Below, in pieces: positions 14,605 to 22,883 of a stretch of 36,848 nucleotides of DNA. Every line of letters begins with the position of its first letter. The stretch's first letter is position 1. The notes under the pieces were generated by a model, which worked only from the letters and a program-made list of their open reading frames with translations, did no database searches and was not told the DNA's origin. The position numbers were made by a program, and so were the translations under genes. Source of the DNA: Frankia alni (GTDB taxonomy: Bacteria; Actinomycetota; Actinomycetes; Frankiales; Frankiaceae); NCBI GenBank assembly GCA_026225295.1, contig JAMFSN010000347.1:1-36848 (forward strand), given 5' to 3'.

Positions 14605-15651
14605 ATGCGGATCGGGATGCCCCTGAACTACAGCGGCGGCTTCATGGAGGTGGTCGCGGAACTCGCCGACTACGAGCAGGCCGGCCTCGACATCATCACC
14701 GTCCCCGAGGCCTACAGCTTCGACGCGGTCAGCCAGCTCGGTTTCATCGCCGCCCGCACCGAGCGCCTGACGATCGCCTCCGGCATCCTGCAGATCTACA
14801 CTCGGACCCCGGCCCTGACCGCGATGACGGCCGCCGGTCTCGACTACGTCTCGGGCGGCCGCTTCCTGCTCGGTATCGGCGCGTCCGGGCCGCAGGTGAT
14901 CGAGGGCTTCCACGGCGTGCCCTTCGACGCACCCATCGGTCGGACCCGCGAGCTGATCGAGATCTGCCGCATGGTCTGGCGGCGCGAGCGCCTCGTCTAC
15001 AACGGGAAGTACTACACCGTCCCGCTGCCGGCCGACCAGGGCAGCGGGCTCGGTAAGCCGCTGAAGCTCATCAACCACCCGGTGCGCGAGCGGGTGCCGA
15101 TCATGCTCGCGGCGATCGGCCCGAAGAACGTGCAGCTCGCGGCGGAGATCGCCGAGAGCTGGGAGCCGCTGTTCTACCTGCCCGAGCGGGCCGCTGACGT
15201 GTGGGGCGATTCGCTCGCCGCCGGTGCGGCGCTGCGCGACCCGACGCTCGGGAAGCTCGACACCGTCGCCACGGCCGCCGTGGCGATCGGGGACGACGTC
15301 GGCGGCCTGCTGGAGTTCGGCCGGCCCGCCATCGCGCTGTACGTCGGCGGGATGGGCCCGCGCGGCCACAACTTCTACAACAGCCTGGCCCAGCGCTACG
15401 GGTTCGAGTCGGAGGCCAAGGTCATCCAGGACCTGTACCTGGACGGCAAGAAGGATGAAGCGGCCGCCGCGGTACCGGACGAGCTCCTGCGCAACACCAA
15501 CCTGATCGGGCCGGAGGGCTGGATCCGCGACCGGCTCGCGGCGTATGCCGAGGCGGGGGTCACCACGCTGACCGTCACCCCGGTCGCCGGGTCCCATGCC
15601 GAGCGGGTCCACACCATCGAGCACCTCGCCGACCTGGCCCGCGACCTCTGA
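14605..15651 (+). CDS. LLM-class flavin/F420-dependent oxidoreductase
   Basis: A 348-residue luciferase-like TIM-barrel oxidoreductase. Landmarks are MRIGMPLNYSGGF, the conserved GLDIITVPEAYSFDAV, IASGILQIYTRTPALTAMTA, and FLLGIGASGPQVIEGFHGV, which contacts the cofactor phosphate. The sequence type (IGPKNVQLAAEIAESWEPL) fits the actinobacterial F420-dependent group rather than bacterial luciferase. The substrate is unknown. GGAGAGG lies seven bases before the ATG. It is divergent from the phosphoesterase gene (about 190 bp between starts) and convergent with the kinase gene, with about 54 bp between stops, where the word ACCGACCGACCGAG is repeated. Confidence 0.92.
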   Translation: MRIGMPLNYSGGFMEVVAELADYEQAGLDIITVPEAYSFDAVSQLGFIAARTERLTIASGILQIYTRTPALTAMTAAGLDYVSGGRFLLGIGASGPQVIEGFHGVPFDAPIGRTRELIEICRMVWRRERLVYNGKYYTVPLPADQGSGLGKPLKLINHPVRERVPIMLAAIGPKNVQLAAEIAESWEPLFYLPERAADVWGDSLAAGAALRDPTLGKLDTVATAAVAIGDDVGGLLEFGRPAIALYVGGMGPRGHNFYNSLAQRYGFESEAKVIQDLYLDGKKDEAAAAVPDELLRNTNLIGPEGWIRDRLAAYAEAGVTTLTVTPVAGSHAERVHTIEHLADLARDL

Positions 15652-15705
15652 CCCGACCGACCGAGGGCACCGACCGACCGAGAGCCCCGGCGGGGACCGG
15701 GATGC

Positions 15706-17739
15706 TCAGCCGGCCGGCGGGTGGCGGACCGATTCGCCGAGCACGGCCCGGTCAACGGCGATGCTCACCGGGGTGTAGACCACGTCGCCGCCGGCCTGGG
15801 CGTCGGTGAGCCGGCCGCGCCGGCTCTCGCCCACCAGACGGGCCCGGCCCTCGAGGGACGGCGCGGCGACCTCGTGGTCGGCCGGTCCGAACGGACTGGT
15901 GCCGGCCAGCCCCGGCACCCCGGACGAGTCGGTCGCGTACACGCGGACCACCGCGCCCGGAACGGACGTCCAGCGCAGCGTGGTCGTGCCCCGGACGGTC
16001 TCGACCTCCAGGTCGCAGACCGGGCGCGGCCGGGGGGTGACCCGCACCGACACCCGCGCCGCCCCGTCCAGTTCCACCTCGCCGTCGTCGACGGCCACCA
16101 CGTAGCGGTACACGGCGTCGGGCTGGACGTCGGCGTCGATGAACCGGCCGCCGGCGGCGTGGACCCGGCGCATGGCCCCCCGGACCGGGGACGAGTCGTC
16201 GAAGTGCCGCTCGATCACCACATCGTCGTGCTCGGGGTCAGGGCGCCAGGTGACCGCGACCGCGTCGCCTTCCATGACCGCGCGCAGGTCGGCGACCAGC
16301 ACCCCGAGAACTCGGGGAGCGGTGCGGGCCGGCTCCGAACGGGCCCCGTCGGCGCCCACCGACCGCACCTCGTGCCAGACCAGGTCGCCCGGACCGGCTC
16401 CACCGTCCGACAGCTCGCACACCGGCGTGAGACCGAGGCTGCGCTCCCGCCGGCCCCCGGGCGCATCGGGGTCCGGGATGACCCGCACCACCCGGTAGGA
16501 GACGGCCCCCTCGACCGGTTCCCAGCGCAGCACCAGCGCGCCGTCCTCGACGCTGGTGACCAGCCCGGTCGGCGGCCCGGGGGGGCCGGGCGAGGCGACC
16601 GGTTCCGGGGGTACGGGCGGCGCCGGGGCCACCGGGGCCGCCGACCGGTCGGGTCCGGCGGGGAGCGGAACCGGGTCGGGCGGGAGATCGACCCCGATCC
16701 GGGTGGGCTCGTCCGGCGGGAGGTTCCCCAGCCGGGCCTGCCAGCCCATCCCGTCCGCCCGCACCACGCCGGGCCCCGGGCGAGCGGGCCCGTCCACGAG
16801 CGGCCGATCGGCCGCCGCCGCCCCGGCGGCCGCTGACGCCGGCGCAAACTGGTCGGCTGCGCGCTGTTCGGACGGCGGGGCCACGGGCGGCGCGACCAGC
16901 CGAGCCGCCGCCCCGGGCGCGATCGCGTCGAGCAGCAGGCGCCGGGTGGTCCGCGGGTCCAGCCGGCGAGCGGGATCCTTTTCCAGCAACCCGGCCAGGA
17001 CCCCGCGCAGCGGCCCGGCCCGGCGGGTGGGAGCCGGCGGGTGCAGCAGGATCGCGGCGAGCATCGCTCCGAAGGTGTCCCGCTCGAAGGCCGGCCGCCC
17101 CTCGACCGCGTAGTACAACGTCGCCCCGAGTCCGAAGAGATCGGCCTCGGGGGTGGCCGGTTCGCCGTTCAGCCGCTCGGGCGACATGTACATCGGGGTG
17201 CCGAGCAGGCCGGTGACGGTGAGCGTCGGGTCCGTGTCGTGGGTGGCGATCCCGAAGTCGGTCAGCACCACCCGCCCGCCGGCCCCGATCAGCACGTTGG
17301 ACGGCTTGACGTCCCGGTGCAGGATCCGTAGCTCGTGCGCCGCGGTCAGCGCGTCCAGCAGGGCCAGGCCGATCCGCGCGACCTCGGGCGGGGGCAGCGG
17401 GCCGGACTCCCGGACCTGCTGGAACAGCGAAACGCTGGGCACGAGCTCCATGACGATCCAGGGCAGGCCGTCCTCGCTGACCACGTCCAGCACGGTCACG
17501 ACGTTGGGGTGCCCCCGCAGCTTGGCCGCGTGCCGCGCCTCCCGCAGGGCCCGCTCCACCCGGTCGGCGCGTTCGTCGGCATCCAGGCCACCCGCGAACT
17601 CGATCTCCTTGAGAGCGGCCTCGGTCTGGAGGATCTCGTCGAAAGCGCGCCAGACCGTGCCCATCGCGCCGGCACCTAATCGCGAGACGAGACGGTAACG
17701 CCCCGCGACCGTCCGATTGACCTGTGGAACGGCCGCCAC
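15706..17739 (-). CDS. Soluble Ser/Thr protein kinase with FN3-like C-terminal domains
   Basis: A 677-residue Hanks-type kinase. Residues 15-270 are the kinase domain: glycine loop LGAGAMGTV, Lys44 in AALKEI, catalytic HRDVKPSN (141-148), DFG (161-163) and the activation segment TGLLGTPMYMSPE. A Pro/Ala-rich linker (275-388) leads to about three fibronectin type III-like beta modules, starting near residues 389, 478 and 565 (GLVTSVEDGALVLRWEPVEG is the first). No transmembrane segment is visible, unlike PknB-type receptor kinases, so the FN3-like tail should be cytoplasmic and may bind partner proteins. The GTG start follows AGGGGGCGG. It lies 35 bp after a Lys/Ala-rich H1-like gene on the same strand, which may encode a substrate. 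Confidence 0.9.
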   Translation of the reverse strand: MAAVPQVNRTVAGRYRLVSRLGAGAMGTVWRAFDEILQTEAALKEIEFAGGLDADERADRVERALREARHAAKLRGHPNVVTVLDVVSEDGLPWIVMELVPSVSLFQQVRESGPLPPPEVARIGLALLDALTAAHELRILHRDVKPSNVLIGAGGRVVLTDFGIATHDTDPTLTVTGLLGTPMYMSPERLNGEPATPEADLFGLGATLYYAVEGRPAFERDTFGAMLAAILLHPPAPTRRAGPLRGVLAGLLEKDPARRLDPRTTRRLLLDAIAPGAAARLVAPPVAPPSEQRAADQFAPASAAAGAAAADRPLVDGPARPGPGVVRADGMGWQARLGNLPPDEPTRIGVDLPPDPVPLPAGPDRSAAPVAPAPPVPPEPVASPGPPGPPTGLVTSVEDGALVLRWEPVEGAVSYRVVRVIPDPDAPGGRRERSLGLTPVCELSDGGAGPGDLVWHEVRSVGADGARSEPARTAPRVLGVLVADLRAVMEGDAVAVTWRPDPEHDDVVIERHFDDSSPVRGAMRRVHAAGGRFIDADVQPDAVYRYVVAVDDGEVELDGAARVSVRVTPRPRPVCDLEVETVRGTTTLRWTSVPGAVVRVYATDSSGVPGLAGTSPFGPADHEVAAPSLEGRARLVGESRRGRLTDAQAGGDVVYTPVSIAVDRAVLGESVRHPPAG

Positions 17740-17774
17740 CCCGCCCCCTTCGGCCTCAGTCGTTCAGTGGCACA

Positions 17775-18731
17775 TCATCGCACCGAGCCGGCCGGGGTAC
17801 GACGGGCGGCAGCCGGATGAGCGGTCAGATCGGCTGCTTTTTCCCGCGCGACCAGTCCCGCCAGAACCGCCCGGTCGTAACGCTCCTGGGCCCGCCGGGC
17901 CCGCTCCCGCGCCCTGGTCTCCTCCTTGCCGGCCTTTTTCCCGGCCGCGACCAGCCGCGACCGGGCGGTCACGAGCGCCTTGAGGGCGGCCTTGTGGGTG
18001 GCGACAGCTTCCTTGGCCCGGTGCAGCTGGGCGCCGTGCTCGGCCACCTGGCGCTCGTGTTCGACGAACGCGGCCCGCGTCGCGCGGACCAGGTCCTGGC
18101 TCTGCGTCAGGCGCCGGTCGGCCGCGGTCGTCGCCGCCCGGTTGCGGTCGATGGCCCGGGTGGTGGATTCGACGCTGGCCGAGGACCCGCCGGTCTTCCG
18201 GGTCGACCCGGCGACCTTCCGGGCTGAGCGGCCGGCCTTCTTCGCCGGCCCGGCCGTCTTCTTCGTCGACCCGCTGACCTTCCGGGCCGGGCCGCTGACC
18301 TTCGTCGCCGGCCCGGCCGTCATCTTCGCGGAACCGCTGGCCTTCTTCCCCGACCGGGCGGCCGGCGTCGCGACCGCCCGACCGACCGAACCGCCCCGGG
18401 TCGAGGTCGCCGCGCCCGACCGGGTGGTCGGGCCACCGGCTTTCGTCGCGCTCGAGCTCGTCGCGGCCCGGGACGGCCGGGCCGCACCCGCCGTCGGGGC
18501 CGGACTCGACTTCGTGGGCGTCGACTTCGTGCCCGCCGCCCTGTTCGATGCCGCGCGGGTGGTCGACGCGTCGCGGGCCGCCCCCGACCGGGATGAGGCC
18601 CCGGCCCGCGAACCGGTCGCGGCTGAGGTTCCCGAACCGGTGCCGGTCCGCGTGGACGGGCGGCTCGACCGCTGGCCGGCCGGTCGCGCAGCGGTGGTCC
18701 GCTCCCGCGCCGTCGATGACTGGGTGGCCAT
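17775..18731 (-). CDS. Lys/Ala-rich histone H1-like protein with coiled-coil tail
   Basis: A 318-residue, very basic protein of low complexity. Residues 1-130 are Ser/Thr/Arg/Ala-rich. Residues 143-184 consist of six near-perfect heptapeptides of type [KR]K-x-x-G-x-x (TKVSGPA, RKVSGST, KKTAGPA, KKAGRSA, RKVAGST, RKTGGSS). Residues 195-300 form a charged helix likely to be a coiled coil (VEHERQVAEHGAQLHRAKEA). The KK/AG repeats resemble bacterial H1-like nucleoid proteins such as AlgP or HupB tails, so DNA compaction is plausible but unproven. ATG 18731 has GGAAGGAG five bases before it. Opposite-strand and other-frame readings are long only because of the GC bias. It probably forms an operon with the kinase gene downstream; the many Ser/Thr residues are potential phosphosites. 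Confidence 0.75.
   Translation of the reverse strand: MATQSSTARERTTAARPAGQRSSRPSTRTGTGSGTSAATGSRAGASSRSGAARDASTTRAASNRAAGTKSTPTKSSPAPTAGAARPSRAATSSSATKAGGPTTRSGAATSTRGGSVGRAVATPAARSGKKASGSAKMTAGPATKVSGPARKVSGSTKKTAGPAKKAGRSARKVAGSTRKTGGSSASVESTTRAIDRNRAATTAADRRLTQSQDLVRATRAAFVEHERQVAEHGAQLHRAKEAVATHKAALKALVTARSRLVAAGKKAGKEETRARERARRAQERYDRAVLAGLVAREKAADLTAHPAAARRTPAGSVR
18180..18305 (-). repeat. Six 21-bp repeat units coding basic heptapeptides
   Basis: Codons 143-184 of the H1-like gene form six consecutive 21-bp units encoding [KR]K-x-x-G-x-x. Amino-acid identity between units is high, while the DNA differs at synonymous positions. This suggests an old expansion kept by selection for the protein pattern rather than a recent slippage event. 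Confidence 0.8.
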
Positions 18732-18987
18732 GTCGCACTCCTTCCGGCGCGTCACCCGACCGCCTCCCGGCACGGAGGTACCGCCGGTGGCGTGGCGACG
18801 CTCACGACCCAGTCGTTACCCCCAGGAGTCATGGCGACACTTCGAGCGACTAGCCCGAAAGGGGTGACCAGGCCGCCGTCAGCCCGTCCGGCGCCCAGCC
18901 GGCACCACGGTGCCCCCTCCGGGACCATTCGGGAGATTCATTCCGGATATGGTCGTCAATCCAGCATCGGGCACTAAGGGGTATATC

Positions 18988-19674
18988 GTGCAAAAAGGCA
19001 TTCGCATGGGGTGGGGTCTCACGGCGGTTCCGATCGCCGTCGTTCTCGGTCTGACCGCCGCGTGCTCGTCAGGTGCGAAGCTCAACGGCGAAGAGAAAAA
19101 ATCGGCCGCCCAGGTGGTGACCGATTCGCGGGCCGCGCTCAAGACCGCGAAGACCGTCCACCTCACCGGCACGGTGAAGGGTACCGGCGACGACGCCGGT
19201 TCCAACTTCACGCTGGACATGCACTACCTGAACGGCACCGGCGGCTACGGCTCGATGACCGTCAGCGGCCAGAAGCTCGAGATCGTCCGGATCGGCAACG
19301 ACGTCTACATCAAGGGCGACGCCACCGTGACCGGGGCCGCGGCCGCCAGCGCCGGCAAGTTCCAGAAACTGTCGGCGACCTCCGGGACGGGTAAGTCGAT
19401 CGGCGACATCGCCAACCTCAGTTCGCTGGCCGACAACATCATCACCAGCGACAAGACCCTCCAGCCGGCCGTTGCCAAGGAGACGGTCGACGGGGCCGAG
19501 GCGGTCGTCCTGACCGACAACGCCAGCGACGGGCCGGGCAAGCTGTACGTCGCCAACACCGGTTCGCCGGTCCCGCTGGCCATTGAGGGCACCGGCTCCA
19601 GCACCGGGAAGTTGACCTTCAGCGACTACGGCAAGAGCGTCTCGGTCACCGCCCCGACCGACGTCGCGGGCTGA
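18988..19674 (+). CDS. Lipoprotein, LppX/LprG-like
   Basis: A 228-residue lipoprotein. The signal peptide ends in the lipobox LTAAC, so the mature protein begins at a lipidated Cys followed by SSG. The mature part resembles the actinobacterial LppX/LprAFG-type fold: SRAALKTAKTVHLTGTVKG, then MTVSGQKLEIVRIGNDVYIKGDA, and the closing ADNI-ITSDK and GSSTGKLTFSDYG strands. Relatives carry acylated lipids between inner and outer envelope layers. GTG 18988 follows AAGGGG by six bases; ATG 19006 is a shorter alternative that keeps most of the signal. The gene is divergent from the H1-like gene and stands alone. Confidence 0.82.
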   Translation: MQKGIRMGWGLTAVPIAVVLGLTAACSSGAKLNGEEKKSAAQVVTDSRAALKTAKTVHLTGTVKGTGDDAGSNFTLDMHYLNGTGGYGSMTVSGQKLEIVRIGNDVYIKGDATVTGAAAASAGKFQKLSATSGTGKSIGDIANLSSLADNIITSDKTLQPAVAKETVDGAEAVVLTDNASDGPGKLYVANTGSPVPLAIEGTGSSTGKLTFSDYGKSVSVTAPTDVAG

Positions 19675-19706
19675 CCAACCGCGCCACACCTGAGTGCCCG
19701 ACCCTG

Positions 19707-19735
19707 ATGCAGGAATCTTTCAATGCAGGAATCTT
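19707..19735. repeat. 13-bp direct repeat, period 16
   Basis: ATGCAGGAATCTT occurs at 19707-19719 and 19723-19735, separated by TCA. The pair lies between the lipoprotein stop and the tetR -35 box. Two same-face direct repeats in front of a promoter may be an activator site; there is no coding explanation. Confidence 0.7.
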
Positions 19736-19746
19736 CGCGGCTGGCC

Positions 19747-19775
19747 TTGACCGGGTAGTGATTGAGCAATAACTT
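19747..19775 (+). promoter_or_regulatory. tetR promoter with operator in the spacer (leaderless)
   Basis: TTGACC (19747-19752), a 17-base spacer and TAACTT (19770-19775) form a strong consensus promoter. Transcription starting seven bases later begins on the ATG at 19782, giving a leaderless message. The operator-like GTGATT-N4-AATAAC (19758-19773) fills the spacer, so a bound repressor would block polymerase and tetR should be autoregulated. Confidence 0.65.
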
Positions 19776-19781
19776 CACCTC

Positions 19782-20339
19782 ATGCCTTCGACCCGACCCC
19801 GGCTGACCGCCGACGAGCGCCGCGCCACGGTGCTGGCCGCGGCCGTGGCCGCGTTCGGGCGGGGCGGACTGGAAGGCACCTCCACCGAGAAGATCGCCCA
19901 CGCGGCCGGGATCTCGCAGCCCTACCTGTTCCGGCTCTTCCCGTCCAAGAAGGACCTGTTCATCGCGGCGGTCCGGGAGACGTTCGCGCGGACCGTCACC
20001 GCGTTCGAGCGGGCGGTCGGCGACCTGACCGGGATGGACGCCAAGGAAGCCATGGCCACCATCTACAGCGACCTGCTGGCCGAGCCCGACTACCTGCTCA
20101 TGCAACTGCAGGCCTACGCGGCCTGCGGCGACGACGACATCCGGGTCGCGACCCGGCGCGGGTTCCGCGACCTGTGGTACGCCGTGGAACGGCTCAGCGG
20201 GCTCGAGCCCGAGACGATCCGCGACTTCTTCGCCATCGGCATGCTGCTCAACGTGACGGCGGCCATGGACCTGCCGGCCATCGACGAGCGGTGGGCCCAG
20301 CTGATCTGCGCGATGGACTCGCACCTGCCAACCGACTGA
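19782..20339 (+). CDS. TetR-family repressor of the adjacent efflux gene
   Basis: A 185-residue TetR regulator. The HTH lies at residues 10-55 (AAVAAFGRGGLEGTSTEKIAH, then AGISQPYLFRLFPSKKDLF). The C-terminal helices (FARTVTAFERAVGDLT onward) form the ligand pocket. The short AAVAAF-type head and FRLFPSKKDLF recognition helix are typical of regulators of multidrug efflux. The operator GTGATT-N4-AATCAC occurs perfectly before the downstream MFS gene and with one mismatch in its own promoter, so it should repress both. There is no Shine-Dalgarno before the ATG, as expected for a leaderless message. A run of seven T follows its stop at about 20352-20358, possibly part of a terminator. Confidence 0.93.
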   Translation: MPSTRPRLTADERRATVLAAAVAAFGRGGLEGTSTEKIAHAAGISQPYLFRLFPSKKDLFIAAVRETFARTVTAFERAVGDLTGMDAKEAMATIYSDLLAEPDYLLMQLQAYAACGDDDIRVATRRGFRDLWYAVERLSGLEPETIRDFFAIGMLLNVTAAMDLPAIDERWAQLICAMDSHLPTD

Positions 20340-20368
20340 CCTCCGACCCCCTTTTTTTCGGCTCAGAT

Positions 20369-20384
20369 GTGATTGGTTAATCAC
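20369..20384. promoter_or_regulatory. TetR operator before the MFS gene
   Basis: GTGATT-GGTT-AATCAC is a perfect 16-bp dyad with the same arms as the site in the tetR promoter (19758-19773). It ends 16 bp before the MFS ATG and just before the GGAG ribosome site, a position where binding would block transcription start. Confidence 0.7.
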
Positions 20385-20400
20385 TACCAAGGAGTGCGCC

Positions 20401-21984
20401 ATGCCCGCATCCAGCGAGACCCCAACCCCGCCCGCGCCGGCTCCAACCGGGCCGGGGCAGTCCACCGCGCCGGGTTCCTCGATCGCGTCGGAGTCGTCGA
20501 GCGCGTCGGAGTCGTCGAGCGACCTGGCCGCCGGCCGCCCGGGGCGCCGGGTCCGGCCCCGCCACGTCTTCTGGACGTTCCTGGTCACCTCGATCGCGGC
20601 GTTCATGACGTCCCTGGACAACCTGGTTGTCACGATGGCCCTGCCGTCGATCCGGACCCACCTCGGAGCGGGCCTGGAAGGCCTCGAGTGGACGGTGAAC
20701 GCCTACACGCTGACCTTCGCGGTCCTGCTGCTGCCGGGCGCGGCGCTCGGCGACCGGCTCGGGCGGCGGCGGGTCTTCACCGCCGGTCTGGCCATCTTCA
20801 CCCTGGCCAGCGCGGGCGCGGCCCTGGCGCCGAACATCGGCATGCTGATTGCCGCGCGGGCCGTGCAGGGCGTCGGGGCGGCGCTCGTCCTGCCCCTGTC
20901 GATGACAATCCTGTCGGCGGCTGTCCCGCCCGAGCGCCGGGGCGCGGCGCTGGGCGTCTGGGGCGGGGTCTCCGGTCTGGCGGTCGCGCTCGGCCCGTTG
21001 GTGGGCGGGGCCGTCACCCAGGGCGCGGCGTGGCAGTGGATCTTCTGGCTCAACGTCCCGATCGGACTGGTGGCGGCCCCGCTCGCACTGCGCACCCTGA
21101 CCGAGTCGCACGGACCGTCCCGCCGGCTGGACGGCATCGGGGTCGGCCTGGTCAGTGTCGGACTGCTCGGGATCGTCCTCGGCCTGGTCCGCGGTCAGGG
21201 GCACGGCTGGACGAGCGCGTCGGTCGTCGCCAGCCTGGCGCTCGGCGTGGTCGGCCTGGCGGCGTTCGGGGCCTGGGAAGCGCGCCTCGGGCGCCCCGGC
21301 TCGACCCGCACGCCCATGCTGCCGCTCGGGCTGTTCCGGCGCCGGGGCTTCGCCGCCGTGAACGTGACGGCCCTGCTGTTCTCCTTCGGGATGTTCGGGG
21401 CGATCTTCCTGCTGGCCCAGTACCTGCAGACCGTGCTCGGCTACTCGCCGCTGGGCGCCGGGCTGCGCACCCTGCCGTGGACCGCGATGCCGCTGCTCAT
21501 CGCGCCGATCGCCGGGCCGCTGTCCGACCGGATCGGCGGCCGTCCGCTGCTGGTGTCGGGCATGGCCCTGATGGCCGGGTCGATGCTCTGGATGCGACTG
21601 GTGATCTCCCCGACCATGTCGTTCGGCACCATGGTCCTGCCGTTCATCGTGGCCGGGGTGGGAATGTCGTTGTTCTTCGTCCCGGTCGCCAACGTGGTGC
21701 TGGGCTCGGTGGAGGCCCGGCACGAGGGGCTCGCGTCGGGCACCAACAACTCGCTCCGGGAACTCGGGGGCGTGTTCGGCATCGCCGTGCTCGGGTCGGT
21801 CTTCGCGGCGGCCGGCGGCTACACCGATGCGGTCTCCTTCACCCACGGACTGCGGGCCGCTCTCCTGGTCGCGACGTTCGTCCTGGCCGCCGGCGCGGTG
21901 ACCGGGCTGTTCATCCCGGGGCTGCGGCGGGGGACCGCCCGGATGGGCGCGACCGAGCCGACCGCGGTGCCGATCAACGCCTGA
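20401..21984 (+). CDS. MFS multidrug exporter, DHA2 (EmrB/QacA) type
   Basis: A 527-residue drug:proton antiporter. After a Ser/Pro/Ala-rich cytoplasmic head (residues 1-55) come about 14 transmembrane segments. Motif A reads GDRLGRRRVF between segments 2 and 3. Motif C-like VWGGVSGLAVALGPLVGG lies in segment 5, and MTSLDNLVVTMALPSI in segment 1 is the DHA2 motif D1. The head contains an 18-bp tandem duplication (20485-20502 and 20503-20520) coding ASESSS twice. AAGGAG precedes the ATG. A TetR operator 16 bp upstream and the tetR gene immediately before it indicate induction by a toxic ligand. Substrate range is unknown. Confidence 0.95.
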   Translation: MPASSETPTPPAPAPTGPGQSTAPGSSIASESSSASESSSDLAAGRPGRRVRPRHVFWTFLVTSIAAFMTSLDNLVVTMALPSIRTHLGAGLEGLEWTVNAYTLTFAVLLLPGAALGDRLGRRRVFTAGLAIFTLASAGAALAPNIGMLIAARAVQGVGAALVLPLSMTILSAAVPPERRGAALGVWGGVSGLAVALGPLVGGAVTQGAAWQWIFWLNVPIGLVAAPLALRTLTESHGPSRRLDGIGVGLVSVGLLGIVLGLVRGQGHGWTSASVVASLALGVVGLAAFGAWEARLGRPGSTRTPMLPLGLFRRRGFAAVNVTALLFSFGMFGAIFLLAQYLQTVLGYSPLGAGLRTLPWTAMPLLIAPIAGPLSDRIGGRPLLVSGMALMAGSMLWMRLVISPTMSFGTMVLPFIVAGVGMSLFFVPVANVVLGSVEARHEGLASGTNNSLRELGGVFGIAVLGSVFAAAGGYTDAVSFTHGLRAALLVATFVLAAGAVTGLFIPGLRRGTARMGATEPTAVPINA

Positions 21985-22012
21985 CCGGGCCACGCCGATC
22001 TTCCTGGTGATT

Positions 22013-22027
22013 TGAAACAACGTTTCA
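22013..22027. terminator. TGAAAC-AAC-GTTTCA dyad between convergent genes
   Basis: A perfect 6-bp inverted repeat with a 3-base loop lies between the MFS stop (21984) and the second TetR gene's stop (22034). It is AT-richer than a normal terminator and resembles a TetR-type operator core. By position a weak bidirectional terminator is more likely; the operator reading is unproven. Confidence 0.4.
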
Positions 22028-22033
22028 GTGGAG

Positions 22034-22651
22034 TTAGGGACCGAGCACGAGTCGGATGACCTGTTCGACGTCGCGGGCCACCTCACCGAAGGTGGCCCGC
22101 CCGGTCGTCCAGGCACTGAGCCCCAGCATCAGCGTCGCGTTGACGGCGATCCGGGCCGGTCGCGCCACCTCGGCCGGGACGCCCTCCATCAGCAGGTTCA
22201 TCACCGCCTCGTTGGCGACCGCCAGTTCGGCGAGCGCCTCGCTGGCGAACGGGTCACCGCTGGCGTTCAGCTGGCTGACCAGCCGGGCGAAGTTCGGGTG
22301 GCGCTGGAAGGCCCGCAGCTCCCGCTGGAGGTAGGCGAACACCCGGTCACCCGGCGGACCATCCCCGGCCTGACCCCGGGGACCCCGGTTCATCTCGGCC
22401 AACACCCGGTCGGTGAGGCGCCGCTGCCACTCGGTGACCGCCGCGGCCAACAGATGGTCCTTGGACGAGAAGTAGCGGTACGCGGTACCGAGCGCCACCC
22501 CGGACCGTTCCGCGACCTCCCGCATCTGGACGTTCTCGGGCCCGGTCTCGGAGACCAGCTCGATCACCGCGTCGGTCAACTTCCGGCGCCGCTCGAGCTG
22601 TCCGCGCGTCATCGTCGACACGAGCTGCGGCGCGCTGTCGACCTTGACCAC
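22034..22651 (-). CDS. TetR-family regulator (KstR-like architecture)
   Basis: A 205-residue TetR regulator. The HTH covers residues 18-62 (LTDAVIELVSETGPENVQMREVAE, RSGVALGTAYRYFSSKDHL), followed by a mostly helical ligand domain. The VQMREVAERSGVALGTAYRYF pattern is close to that of actinobacterial lipid/steroid-catabolism regulators of the KstR type, but no catabolic genes are nearby, so the ligand is open. The GTG at 22651 gives the full head; the ATG 13 codons later would still keep the HTH, and neither has a strong Shine-Dalgarno. It is divergent from the CapA-like gene, which it may control. Confidence 0.9.
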   Translation of the reverse strand: MVKVDSAPQLVSTMTRGQLERRRKLTDAVIELVSETGPENVQMREVAERSGVALGTAYRYFSSKDHLLAAAVTEWQRRLTDRVLAEMNRGPRGQAGDGPPGDRVFAYLQRELRAFQRHPNFARLVSQLNASGDPFASEALAELAVANEAVMNLLMEGVPAEVARPARIAVNATLMLGLSAWTTGRATFGEVARDVEQVIRLVLGP

Positions 22652-22883
22652 CCGGCGATGGTACCTGGACTCTCGTTACAGAACTGGCCGAATGATGTTC
22701 GTCGGCCCGTTTCCCCACCGGGTCCCCGCAAGACGGACTCCGGATCTCGGTGGACCCGGGTCGCGCCCGCGTCGACCCACGCCCCGACCGGGCCGGCGCC
22801 CATCGACCGTCCGTCATCAGAGCCGAGCCCGGTGCCACGGATCGACTACTCTACGTAGCATTTACCGGACGAGGAGCAGCTTC

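Noticed and set aside
17926-18867. Long plus-strand frame opposite the H1-like gene
   Set aside because: Phe/Ala/Arg-rich and without a ribosome site; the minus-strand gene has a strong one and a coherent repeat pattern.
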